Below the pieces are notes generated by a model that was not told where the DNA came from, did no database searches, and saw nothing but the letters and a program-made list of their open reading frames with translations. A program made the translations under genes and the position numbers. A DNA stretch of 42,164 bases from positions 1 to 42,164 of the forward strand of contig NZ_JBDKWG010000079.1 in the NCBI RefSeq assembly GCF_040151475.1, written 5' to 3'. This DNA is from CAXBNB01 sp040151475 (GTDB lineage Bacteria; Bacteroidota; Bacteroidia; Cytophagales; Cyclobacteriaceae). Each line of letters starts with the position of its first letter. Position 1 is the first letter of the stretch. Shown one piece after another: positions 25,359-33,080 of the stretch.

Positions 25359-25985
25359 ATGGTAGCACAAATCGTAAAGTATTTTCCTGACCTTACAGAC
25401 AATCAAATCTCTCAATTTGAACGGATGGGAGCACTTTATACGGAATGGAATGCCAAAATAAACCTGGTGAGCAGGAAGGATATTGATGAGATTTATACCC
25501 GCCATATTCTACATTCTCTGGCCATTGCTAAAGTGATTGTATTTCAGCCAGGTGCAAGTGTTTTGGATGTGGGTACTGGTGGTGGTTTTCCGGGAATTCC
25601 TTTGGCTACTTTGTTTCCCGATGTGAGTTTTCATTTGGTAGATTCTATTGGAAAGAAAATAAAAGTAGTCAATCAGGTAGCAGAGGAATTAGGCCTTAAA
25701 AATGTAAAAGGTACAATAGCCAGAGCTGAAGGCCTTACTGATAAGTATGACTTTGTGGTCAGCCGGGCAGTCACCAGACTGAAGCCGTTTTATGGATGGG
25801 TAAAGGGGAAATTCAATAAAGAATTGATTCATGACGTGAAAAATGGGATATTCTATCTCAAAGGTGGAGACCTGAAAGAAGAACTGTCAGAATCAAAACT
25901 CAGGTATAAGTTATTCAACCTTCCAGATTATTTTGAAGAAGAATTTTTTGAAACGAAGAAGGTGGTGTATGTGCCTGTGCAGTAG
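25359..25985 (+). CDS. rsmG: 16S rRNA (guanine-527-N7)-methyltransferase
   Basis: The protein has 208 residues, normal length. The conserved N-terminal helix pair leads to LYTEWNAKINLVSRKDIDEIYTRHILHSL (about 26-54), then the SAM-binding loop VLDVGTGGGFPGIPLATLFP (68-87) and FHLVDSIGKK. SRAVTRL (around 134) matches the family's motif. It methylates N7 of G527 in 16S rRNA. A hairpin-forming TTAACC/GGTTAA pair (25321-25338) lies 20 bases before the start. It appears to be monocistronic, with the mazEF pair 103 bases downstream. Confidence 0.95.
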   Translation: MVAQIVKYFPDLTDNQISQFERMGALYTEWNAKINLVSRKDIDEIYTRHILHSLAIAKVIVFQPGASVLDVGTGGGFPGIPLATLFPDVSFHLVDSIGKKIKVVNQVAEELGLKNVKGTIARAEGLTDKYDFVVSRAVTRLKPFYGWVKGKFNKELIHDVKNGIFYLKGGDLKEELSESKLRYKLFNLPDYFEEEFFETKKVVYVPVQ

Positions 25986-26055
25986 TTTTTTGGAGACTAC
26001 TCAAAATAGTAATGTATAAATTCTAAAGCCAATTTGTATCTTCTTTGTTTATTTT

Positions 26056-26074
26056 GTAATAACTTTGTTATTAC
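26056..26074. promoter_or_regulatory. Perfect palindrome upstream of mazEF (likely autoregulatory operator)
   Basis: GTAATAAC (26056-26063) and GTTATTAC (26067-26074) are separated by TTT and end 14 bases before the antitoxin start. A -7-like box TTATTTTG (26050-26057, one mismatch) overlaps the left half. MazE-type antitoxins usually bind such sites and repress their own operon. Confidence 0.6.
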
Positions 26075-26088
26075 ATTAATTAGTATCA

Positions 26089-26334
26089 ATGGAAGCTTCA
26101 ATTATTCAAATAGGCAATTCAAAGGGACTCAGGTTGAATAAACAAATTCTTGAGCAGTATAATATTACAGACAAGGTTGAGGTAATTTTAGAAAAAAACA
26201 GAATCATCCTAAAGCCTGTTGCCCAACCTAGAAAAGGTTGGGATAATGCTTTTAAAAGGATGTCAGAAGTAGGTGATGACTATTTGTTAATCAATGATGT
26301 GTTTTCAGAAGAGAATTTTGACGAATGGAGTTAA
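26089..26334 (+). CDS. mazE: MazE-like antitoxin (AbrB/SpoVT fold)
   Basis: The protein has 81 residues. The N-terminal swapped-hairpin DNA-binding domain covers about 1-45: IIQIGNSKGLRLNKQILEQYNITDKVEVILEKNRIILKP follows the family pattern closely. The acidic tail (about 60-81, VGDDYLLINDVFSEENFDEWS) fits the toxin-binding arm of MazE. It overlaps the toxin gene by ten bases, which couples the two. It probably represses its own promoter at the palindrome just upstream. Confidence 0.88.
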   Translation: MEASIIQIGNSKGLRLNKQILEQYNITDKVEVILEKNRIILKPVAQPRKGWDNAFKRMSEVGDDYLLINDVFSEENFDEWS

Positions 26335-26648
26335 ACCAATATAACATAGTTTTGGTTAATTTGGATCCTACTGTAGGGAGTGAAATCAAGAAAACCAGGC
26401 CATGCGTAATTATTTCTCCGAATGAACTGAATTTTAACATAAGAACCATTACTATAGCTCCTATGACTACTAAGTCAAAAAAATATCCAACACGAGTATT
26501 GGTTCGTCACAATAAGTTAGATGGTTGGATTGTACTGGATCAAATCAGGACTATAGATAAACAAAGGATAATTCGAAAGCTGGGAGTTTTAAAATTGTCA
26601 GAGTCAGAGTCAGTTAAAAAAGTAATAAAACAGACTTTTGTTGACTAA
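26325..26648 (+). CDS. mazF: MazF/PemK-family endoribonuclease toxin
   Basis: The protein has 107 residues, typical size. NIVLVNLDPTVGSEIKKTRPCVIISPNELN (about 7-36) holds the conserved Arg and the SH3-like barrel start. TITIAPMTTKSKKYPTRVLV and GWIVLDQIRTIDKQRIIRKLG complete the fold. MazF toxins cut single-stranded RNA at short sequences and stop growth when the antitoxin is lost. The sequence looks intact, so the pair is probably functional. The cut site cannot be predicted from sequence. Confidence 0.92.
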   Translation: MELNQYNIVLVNLDPTVGSEIKKTRPCVIISPNELNFNIRTITIAPMTTKSKKYPTRVLVRHNKLDGWIVLDQIRTIDKQRIIRKLGVLKLSESESVKKVIKQTFVD

Positions 26649-26664
26649 AGTTGTTTTCAATCCA

Positions 26665-27381
26665 TCAATAATACCCGGTCAATTCAAATTCCTCTTTTTC
26701 TGAATCCAGTATTTTTCCTGCTTCGCATTTGAGCACACGGGCGGGATAATTAGTAAGAAAAGTATGGTTATGGGTGGCCATTAGTACCGCCGTACCGCTT
26801 CTGTTTATTTCCAGAAATAGTTTGAAAATATCATCTGATACCTTTGGATCAAGATTGCCGGTAGGCTCATCGGCTATAAGGATGCTTGGTTCATTGATCA
26901 AGGCTCTGGCGATAACCACTCGTTGTTGCTCACCTCCTGAAAGCTGGTGAGGCATCTTTGAAGAAACAGCTCCCAGCCCTACACGCATGAGTACTTCGGC
27001 TAGTCTGGCTTTCATTTTAGAAGATTCTTTCCAGCCGGTAGCCTGCATCACGAATATCAGGTTTTCGGTTACCGATCGGTCATTGAACAATTGAAAATCC
27101 TGAAAAACGATCCCTATTTTACGTCGTAAGTGCGGAACTTGCTTTCGTTTGATGCCCATGATGTTGATGCCTGCTACCTCTACTTCACCAGACCGGAGGG
27201 GTAAATCGGCATATATGGTTTTTAGCAGGGATGATTTTCCACTCCCGGTACGTCCAATCAGGTAAGCAAACTCACCTTTGTCTATATTGAAGGCAATGTT
27301 GTTTAATACCACCTGATTTTCCTGATAGATATCGGCATTTTTTACACAAACAACTGGTTCCGAACTGAATTCCATAGTCAA
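26665..27381 (-). CDS. ftsE: FtsE-like ABC transporter ATP-binding protein
   Basis: The protein has 238 residues. Walker A is GRTGSGKS (43-50), the Q-loop lies in IVFQDFQLFNDRSVTENLIF, the signature is LSGGEQQR (147-154) and Walker B is ILIADE (167-172). The wording DFQLFNDRSVTENL and DEPTGNLDP points to FtsE, which with FtsX regulates cell-wall hydrolases at the division site; LolD/MacB-like subunits are the alternative. No ftsX is adjacent here, a scattered arrangement I recall in Bacteroidota. The start overlaps the stop of the small upstream gene by four bases. Confidence 0.88.
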   Translation of the reverse strand: MTMEFSSEPVVCVKNADIYQENQVVLNNIAFNIDKGEFAYLIGRTGSGKSSLLKTIYADLPLRSGEVEVAGINIMGIKRKQVPHLRRKIGIVFQDFQLFNDRSVTENLIFVMQATGWKESSKMKARLAEVLMRVGLGAVSSKMPHQLSGGEQQRVVIARALINEPSILIADEPTGNLDPKVSDDIFKLFLEINRSGTAVLMATHNHTFLTNYPARVLKCEAGKILDSEKEEFELTGYY

Positions 27382-27581
27382 ATATTTAGTGGTTCAAGTT
27401 TTCCGTAGGATAGACTTTCAATGACCTCCGACAATTCACTTTCTTTGCCTTCAAGGCCGTACTTCTCCAATTTCTTCAAAGGCCTATCCGCCCGAAAATA
27501 AGCAACCAGGACAAAATTGTCATCCCTAAGCTGGATATAGTCTGGTATTTTGGCCTTTCCTTTTACTTTGATAATGTACAT
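27378..27581 (-). CDS. 67-residue conserved-looking protein coupled to ftsE
   Basis: The protein has 67 residues and is soluble and basic. It reads MYIIKVKGKAKIPDYIQLRD, then DDNFVLVAYFRADRPLKKLE, and ends in an acidic helix. The strands followed by a helix suggest a small alpha/beta domain. I do not recognise a family. Its stop overlaps the ftsE-like start (ATGA), which argues for co-expression and perhaps a shared function. The SRP RNA gene lies 122 bases upstream in the same direction, so read-through from its promoter is possible. Confidence 0.65.
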   Translation of the reverse strand: MYIIKVKGKAKIPDYIQLRDDNFVLVAYFRADRPLKKLEKYGLEGKESELSEVIESLSYGKLEPLNI

Positions 27582-27703
27582 TTTAATTGGTAGAGCAAAG
27601 CATTCTTTTTGATACTAAAGTAAAATTACAAGCTTTCTTTTGGAAGAAAACAAATCTAAGAAGAAAATAAAAAGCGGATGTATGAAAGGGGAGAAAATAA
27701 AAT

Positions 27704-27794
27704 GGCAAACCAAATATCGCACCGCTACAACCATCTACCCTTGCTGCCTTCCAACCCTGGGGGATTCGATAGGAGCTGGTCGTATCGGTTTGCC
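27704..27794 (-). ncRNA. ffs: Signal recognition particle RNA, small bacterial type (4.5S)
   Basis: On the minus strand, the ends GGCAAACC and GGTTTGCC pair to close a long hairpin of about 91 bases. Its tip carries the domain IV signature: cccccagggttggaaggcag, then caagggta, equivalent to the GGAAG...AGCA region that binds Ffh. The tail tggttgtagcggtgcgat is also typical. A T-rich run (attttatttt) follows the 3' end as terminator. The RNA forms the SRP with Ffh and directs membrane proteins to the translocon. End positions are accurate to a few bases. Confidence 0.9.
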
Positions 27795-27798
27795 TCTG

Positions 27799-27806
27799 CA
27801 AAATTA
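27799..27806 (-). promoter_or_regulatory. -7 promoter box of the SRP RNA gene
   Basis: TAATTTTG on the minus strand is a full match to TAnnTTTG and ends five bases before the predicted RNA start, the right distance. I did not find a clear -33 box. Confidence 0.5.
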
Positions 27807-27873
27807 AGACAATTGTAGATTAATATCTATGATCGTTTAATTATTTTCGTGAATATTTACATTGCACTGCCAT

Positions 27874-28881
27874 TTGAAAAAACACATTCCATTATTATCC
27901 ATACTTCTACTTTTGGTTTTCTTACTGAACCTGTCAATCGGGTCTGTGAAGATACCACTTGGAGATGTCTGGGATATTTTGGTGGGCAATGAGATAGAGC
28001 ATTCTTCCTGGCAAAATATTATTTTGAACTTCAGGTTGCCAAGAGCTGTAGCTGCTATATTGGCAGGAATGGGACTGAGCCTGAGTGGGTTGTTTATGCA
28101 AACTTATTTTAGAAATCCTCTGGCCGGCCCATTTGTGTTGGGTATTAGTTCTGGTGCAAGTCTGGGTGTAGCCGTTGTTGTTTTGGGAGGGTTTGGTCTT
28201 TTTACATTCAGTACGGGAAATTGGGGTGTTACCGCTGGTTCTGTTGTAGGTGCTTTTTTGGTATTTTCGGTTGTGTTGTTTTTTTCAAAGAAGGTAAACA
28301 ACAATACGTCACTGCTTATTATTGGTCTGATGTTTAGCAGTGCCACTTCCTCTCTCGTGAGTATATTGCAATATTTCAGTACTCCTGAGAGCATTCAGTC
28401 TTATCTGATCTGGACTTTTGGTGATTTGGGAGGGGTCACAAAGGAAGAGCTTCTGATTCTCAGCCCAATAATGGTGGTGGCAATACTACTGTCTGTATTT
28501 ATGATTAAGCCTCTTAATATATTACAACTGGGGGAGGTTTATGCTAAAAATTCAGGATTGAATATCCAATCTGCCAGATATGGCATTATTTTCCTCACAG
28601 CATTGTTGGCTGGTACGATCACAGCGTTTTGTGGTCCGATTGCATTTATTGGATTGGCAGTGCCACATATTGCACGGATGGTAGTGGATACCTCAGATCA
28701 CAACAAGATACTGCCTGTGACTGCTTTTTCAGGTGCAATCATTTTACTGGTTTGTGATATTGTATCCAGGTTGCCAGGGTTTACCCAAACCTTGCCACTC
28801 AATGCAGTTACTTCACTTTTTGGTGGTCCATTGGTGATTTGGCTGATCGTGAAACGTAAAAACCTTCAATCCAATTTTTGA
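27874..28881 (+). CDS. FecCD/BtuC-type ABC transporter permease
   Basis: The TTG at 27874 gives MKKHIPLLSILLLLVFLLN (335 residues), a natural first membrane helix; a TTG at 27862 would add four residues. No ATG is near. About ten membrane helices are present. Family landmarks are NFRLPRAVAAILAGMGLSLSG (about 50-70), GPIAFIGLAVPHIARMV, and the C-terminal LPLNAVTSLFGGPLVIWLIVKR. It transports ferric siderophores, heme or cobalamin into the cytoplasm. The ATPase gene overlaps its stop by four bases. No substrate-binding protein or TonB receptor lies in the window, so the ligand is open. Confidence 0.9.
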   Translation: MKKHIPLLSILLLLVFLLNLSIGSVKIPLGDVWDILVGNEIEHSSWQNIILNFRLPRAVAAILAGMGLSLSGLFMQTYFRNPLAGPFVLGISSGASLGVAVVVLGGFGLFTFSTGNWGVTAGSVVGAFLVFSVVLFFSKKVNNNTSLLIIGLMFSSATSSLVSILQYFSTPESIQSYLIWTFGDLGGVTKEELLILSPIMVVAILLSVFMIKPLNILQLGEVYAKNSGLNIQSARYGIIFLTALLAGTITAFCGPIAFIGLAVPHIARMVVDTSDHNKILPVTAFSGAIILLVCDIVSRLPGFTQTLPLNAVTSLFGGPLVIWLIVKRKNLQSNF

Positions 28882-29873
28882 TGACACAAACAGATACAGC
28901 CATGTTATCGACTAAAAACTTATGTATTGGATACGGGAAAAAGGTCATAGGAGAAAACATAAACCTGGAAGCCCATTCGAATGAAATGGTGTGTTTATTG
29001 GGACAAAATGGAGTGGGGAAATCGACATTACTGAGGACATTGAGCAACCTGCAAGAGCCATTGGCTGGTAATGTTCTAATAGAAGGCAATGAAATCAATA
29101 ACCTGAGCCATCAGGAGCTTTCACGTGTTTTGGGGATAGTAACCACAGATAAAATCGGTATTCAAAATATGACTGTCAGGGAATTGGTTTCACTAGGCAG
29201 ATATCCTTATACCAATTGGTTGGGAAAGCTGGGTGCAACAGATAGAGCCAAAGTGGAAGAGTCTATAGCACTTTGCAAGGTGGATTATATTGCCGATAAA
29301 AAAATGAGTGATTTAAGTGATGGTCAAAGGCAAAAAGCCATGATTGCCAGAGTATTGGCACAAGACACCAGAATTGTTTTACTGGATGAGCCGACAGCAC
29401 ATTTGGACTTGATCAATCGAGCCGAAATCATGAAGTTGCTTTCGGAAATAAAAAAAAACAGATGTGTCATTATATCTACCCATGAATTGTCATTGTCTAT
29501 GCAGTTTGCTGATAAGTTGTGGTTGATGAATTTTAACCAGCCGATGGAAACCGGAACCCCGGAAGACCTGGCTTTAGGGGGACAGATTAACAGATCGTTT
29601 CATGAACAGGAGTTTGAAATTGATTTACTGACAGGAAATGTACAATTTCATAATCAATCAATCAGAAAAATAAATTTGATAGGAGGGGGGGCAGCTTTTG
29701 AATGGACAAAACATGCACTCAAAAGGATTGGTTACGAATTAGATGAGTCTTCCGAAAAACTTGTTGAAGTTAAAGCCATTTCAGGGCAATTGTCATGGCG
29801 GTTTACTGTAAGTAATCATTCTGTAAGTGGTTTTACTTTAGAAGCACTTATCAAAGAATTACAAAAGCCATAG
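28878..29873 (+). CDS. FecE/BtuD-type ABC transporter ATPase with extra C-terminal domain
   Basis: The protein has 331 residues, about 75 more than usual. Walker A is GQNGVGKST (42-50), the signature LSDGQRQK (146-153), and Walker B IVLLDE (166-171) followed by PTAHLD. The core ends near residue 250. The extension (about 255-331) starts VQFHNQSIRKINLIGGGAAF, followed by EWTKHALKRIGYELDE, and resembles an alpha/beta regulatory domain. It is coupled to the permease by an ATGA overlap. The expected role is energising iron-complex or corrinoid uptake. The extension is well formed, so it is not a frameshift product. Confidence 0.9.
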   Translation: MMTQTDTAMLSTKNLCIGYGKKVIGENINLEAHSNEMVCLLGQNGVGKSTLLRTLSNLQEPLAGNVLIEGNEINNLSHQELSRVLGIVTTDKIGIQNMTVRELVSLGRYPYTNWLGKLGATDRAKVEESIALCKVDYIADKKMSDLSDGQRQKAMIARVLAQDTRIVLLDEPTAHLDLINRAEIMKLLSEIKKNRCVIISTHELSLSMQFADKLWLMNFNQPMETGTPEDLALGGQINRSFHEQEFEIDLLTGNVQFHNQSIRKINLIGGGAAFEWTKHALKRIGYELDESSEKLVEVKAISGQLSWRFTVSNHSVSGFTLEALIKELQKP

Positions 29874-30047
29874 ATTTTTTTGTAAAAAAAGCGTGACTTT
29901 ATTCTGGGTTTTATTCATAGTTCAATAACTAAAGAAGAATCGAACGTTGAGTGGATTATAAATTTAGATGCAATTGAACGACAAATTATCAGGTTTGCAT
30001 TATTTTCACAATATCTTTATCTTGAAAGGGAGGGTTAATTTAAGCTA

Positions 30048-30653
30048 ATGAAGAAAAGGATATTTGTGGTAGAAGACGAGGTGCTCATAGCCGATGGACT
30101 TTGCAGAACATTGGATCAGCTTGGGTATGAATCTTTAGAACCAGCTCTTTCTTATAAAGAAGCAATAGAAAGGTTTGACAAAGAGGAAATGGATCTGGTT
30201 ATTCTTGACATCTACCTGGGTGGTAAAAAAACAGGTATAGATGTGGCTGAATATATCAGAAGCAAATCTGATACGCCACATATCTTTTTATCCTCATATT
30301 CCGATCAGCAAACCCTTGATTTGGCTAAGCAAACTCAGCCTTATGCTTATTTGGTGAAGCCTTTCGGAAAAGAAGATGTGTTTACCGCAATAGAGGTGGC
30401 TTTCAATAATTATGAACGTCTGTCACAAAAGAAAACAATTAGTATATCGCAGGAGTATATCTCTGAAATTACACCGACTGAAAAGCTAGTGCTTCAGAAA
30501 ATAAAAGAAAACCTTACATCTAAGGAAATAGCTGTTGAATTGAATATTAGTTTAAGTACGGTAAAAAACCATAGGCATAATATATGTAAAAAGCTTAAAC
30601 TTCCTAATACCACACATTCCCTGCTCAACTGGGTGTTGCGCAATGATGTGTAA
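30048..30653 (+). CDS. Response regulator with receiver and LuxR-type HTH output domain
   Basis: The protein has 201 residues. In the receiver domain (1-118), the acidic pocket is E9-D10, the phospho-acceptor is D54 in LVILDIYL, Ser/Thr lies in FLSSYSD (80-86), and K104 is in YLVKPFG. The C-terminal helix-turn-helix is of the LuxR/NarL type (about 140-200): TPTEKLVLQKIKENLTSKEIAVELNISLSTVKNHRHNICKKL. It should bind DNA after phosphorylation. The kinase gene converges on it with a gap of five bases; that close but opposite arrangement suggests a pair regulated from two promoters. Its targets may include the repeats upstream of the kinase. Confidence 0.92.
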   Translation: MKKRIFVVEDEVLIADGLCRTLDQLGYESLEPALSYKEAIERFDKEEMDLVILDIYLGGKKTGIDVAEYIRSKSDTPHIFLSSYSDQQTLDLAKQTQPYAYLVKPFGKEDVFTAIEVAFNNYERLSQKKTISISQEYISEITPTEKLVLQKIKENLTSKEIAVELNISLSTVKNHRHNICKKLKLPNTTHSLLNWVLRNDV

Positions 30654-30658
30654 AACAA

Positions 30659-32647
30659 TCAGGTCAGAGCCATGTCGTTTTCTCTATTTCGGGTTTCTGT
30701 ATCCTTGAATGAGACCAGAAAAGAACATCCTGATTCGTAGCTGTATTCTATTTTACCCTGGAGTTGTTTTGCCAATCTTTGCACCAGTTTAAGTCCGGTA
30801 CTTTTAGAGGTAGCCAAATCAAAGTCTGTAGCAATTCCTCTACCGTTATCTGTTACTTTTAACTCGTAACTTCCTGATTCATTTCCTTGATTGACAGATA
30901 TGCTAAGTAACTTTTTCGTCTCATCAAAGCCATATTTAAAAGCGTTGGTTACCAGTTCATTGATGATTAAGCCCAATGGTATAGCTGTATCAATATCAAA
31001 CGAGTGCGTAGAAGGGGCAATGGATATTTGTGGTTGCTCTTCGATTGTAAACATGTTGGATATTTCTGCAATCAATTTTTTCACGTATTCATCAAAAGGG
31101 ATGTTTAAGTCGTCGTTTTGATACAAACTGTCATGGATTAGAGACATGGATTTTACCCTGCTTTTACCTTCATGTGTCAAAGCCAATGCTTTGGGGTCTT
31201 GAATATCAGTGGCTTGAATTTCCAGTAAGCTCAATATAATTTGAAAGTTGTTTTTTACCCTGTGGTTGACCTCCCGGAGTAACAATTCTTTTTCGGCCTC
31301 TCGTTTGACAATTGCATCTCGTTGTTGGGCGATAAAGTCATTCTTGATTTTAAGATTTTTTGTCTGTTTTTGTGATCGGATAAATGCGAATAAGGCTACC
31401 GTCAGTAAGAATCCGGTCAGACTCATTATTATCAGATATAACCTTGATCTTTCCTGTTCATGCTTTACATCCAACTCTTTTTCTTTTACTGCAAGTTTGG
31501 TTTCATAATTAGCAAGATTTTCTGATAATTCTTGTGAATAGACCTTTTTATTGACGGCTACTGCTCTGCTTTGATAGTTCAAAGCATCTTTGTATAAACC
31601 TTCATTTGCTAAGGCTTTGGCACTTTGTCTTAGTACATGATAGTAGTCGTTTAGGTTTAACACATTTTCAGACAGAAGCATTATTTTATCACAAAACCCA
31701 GGCAGATCATTCACTTCAAATTTTTTATAGATGATTTCCTTGTATGGAGAGTCTGGTGGAAGGGTACTTAAAAACTGGGCGTAAAGATTATAACTCAATG
31801 TAGTTGCGCCGGGAGCATTATACATCTCATCTAAAAGTTCTATAACTTGTTCATCATATCCTCCTTTATAAACCAGTGCATTAATAAGGTGAGACAAAGT
31901 ACCAGTATAATATGGACTTTTTACTGCCTGTAGCTTGTCCAATTCGTAAGACTCTTCACTTACTGCTATGTATTCGTCAAGTTTCCCTTCTCGCTGCAAG
32001 AAATCACTTAGATGGTAAAGAGACAATATAATCATACTGGTATCATTCATTGCTCTGGCTGTTTTTTCGTTTTTAAGGCAAATGGCTTTGCCAACTTTAA
32101 TATTGCCTTGTATTTCAGCCATTATTATCTCATGGGTACTTGCCAATATTTCTGCTCTTTTTGTGTCAGGGGCGTTTTTGTCGAATTGAGATATGTATTT
32201 TGTGAGAGAGTCATTTTGTATGCTTGCCTCTCTTAAAACAAGTAGTTCATTGGCAAGATTTCTTATTTGTAACCACTTGATATAAACAAAGTCCATATTG
32301 ATTTCACCAGTCTTATCTGGCATTTTTACATTATGTTGGATGAACTTGTCAAGTTGGCGAAAGTTGTTGGCCTCCCTTTCTTTTATTGCTTCTATGAAAG
32401 CAAGGTAGTCAGCATAGCTAGCCATACCAGGCTGGCACAGTCTGGATAATACATTTGTGTAGTTACTACTTGTATTTACAGATTTCACAACCAATAGTGC
32501 AGAATCAAACCGCAATGAGAGTAAATGATCCTCTATTTGAGTGATTGTGATTTCTAAGGAATCTTTCTTTTGAGTGTGAGATTGAGCATATAGGTTTCCA
32601 CATAAAAATAAAAAGAACATGGAAATACGGTTGACAAAGCAATTCAT
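30659..32647 (-). CDS. Sensor histidine kinase (HisKA_2) with periplasmic helical-repeat sensor
   Basis: The ATG at 32647 gives 662 residues with a signal peptide (MNCFVNRISMFFLFLCG, cut after YAQS); a TTG 42 bases upstream is less likely. The periplasmic region to about residue 400 is helical and TPR-like (for example ALANEGLYKDALNYQSRAVAVNKKVY). A coiled coil follows, then one membrane helix (LYLIIMSLTGFLLTVALFAFI), a second coiled coil and the HisKA_2 domain with phospho-acceptor H462 in REVNHRVKNNFQ. The HATPase_c domain has N-box NELVTNAFKYGF (from about 563) and VTDNGRGI. The intracellular partner is probably the neighbouring LuxR-type regulator. A TATGTTTG -7 box lies on the minus strand at 32687-32694. 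Confidence 0.92.
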   Translation of the reverse strand: MNCFVNRISMFFLFLCGNLYAQSHTQKKDSLEITITQIEDHLLSLRFDSALLVVKSVNTSSNYTNVLSRLCQPGMASYADYLAFIEAIKEREANNFRQLDKFIQHNVKMPDKTGEINMDFVYIKWLQIRNLANELLVLREASIQNDSLTKYISQFDKNAPDTKRAEILASTHEIIMAEIQGNIKVGKAICLKNEKTARAMNDTSMIILSLYHLSDFLQREGKLDEYIAVSEESYELDKLQAVKSPYYTGTLSHLINALVYKGGYDEQVIELLDEMYNAPGATTLSYNLYAQFLSTLPPDSPYKEIIYKKFEVNDLPGFCDKIMLLSENVLNLNDYYHVLRQSAKALANEGLYKDALNYQSRAVAVNKKVYSQELSENLANYETKLAVKEKELDVKHEQERSRLYLIIMSLTGFLLTVALFAFIRSQKQTKNLKIKNDFIAQQRDAIVKREAEKELLLREVNHRVKNNFQIILSLLEIQATDIQDPKALALTHEGKSRVKSMSLIHDSLYQNDDLNIPFDEYVKKLIAEISNMFTIEEQPQISIAPSTHSFDIDTAIPLGLIINELVTNAFKYGFDETKKLLSISVNQGNESGSYELKVTDNGRGIATDFDLATSKSTGLKLVQRLAKQLQGKIEYSYESGCSFLVSFKDTETRNRENDMALT

Positions 32648-32723
32648 TGGTGTAGTATTTAATCGCAATATAAACGTCAATAAACACAAACATACCTATA
32701 ACAGTATTTCAAAATAAGCATTT

Positions 32724-32876
32724 GGTCTATAAAACCCTTTTTCATTTCTGAAAAATATAATGCTTGCTATGAATTTTTAATAAGAATTAAGTGTAATAAA
32801 ATATGTCTTGTGAGTTTTAAATATAGACCTTAGGGTCTATTGACAATGTGTTAAATACTGACTCTTTTTGTCTATA
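32724..32876. promoter_or_regulatory. Cluster of four GGTCTATA-type sites between kinase and adhesin genes
   Basis: GGTCTATA (32724-32731, plus), TATAGACC (32822-32829, its complement), GGTCTATT (32834-32841) and TGTCTATA (32869-32876) occur within 153 bases. The middle two form a palindrome, ATAGACC-ttag-GGTCTAT. The cluster lies between divergent promoters and could be the binding site of a regulator, perhaps the neighbouring LuxR-type protein. Confidence 0.45.
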
Positions 32877-32914
32877 ATATAAAATGTAGAAAAAGGTTTT
32901 TGATGATAGCTGGT

Positions 32915-32986
32915 TATTTGGCGTGTTGAGTGGTTGTTACTTGAGTTTTGACTGTTGTTTCTTGTAACTCCACTCACCGCCAAATA
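32915..32986. repeat. 72-base imperfect hairpin upstream of the giant adhesin
   Basis: Three nested pairs share one axis: TATTTGGCG (32915-32923) with CGCCAAATA (32978-32986), GAGTGG (32928-32933) with CCACTC (32970-32975), and GTTAC (32936-32940) with GTAAC (32964-32968). It ends 95 bases before the adhesin ATG. It may be a structured leader or an upstream attenuator; promoter position is not clear enough to decide. Confidence 0.5.
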
Positions 32987-33080
32987 TTGCATATTCGCAG
33001 GAGAAATTATCAAATTTTGTGGGAATAGTTTATTTTGCACCTTTAAATGCTGCTTATTAAATACGAACTTGAATATAGCT

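Noticed and set aside
27583..27801. A 72-codon minus-strand frame
   Set aside because: It lies over the SRP RNA gene, whose paired ends and domain IV signature explain the sequence.
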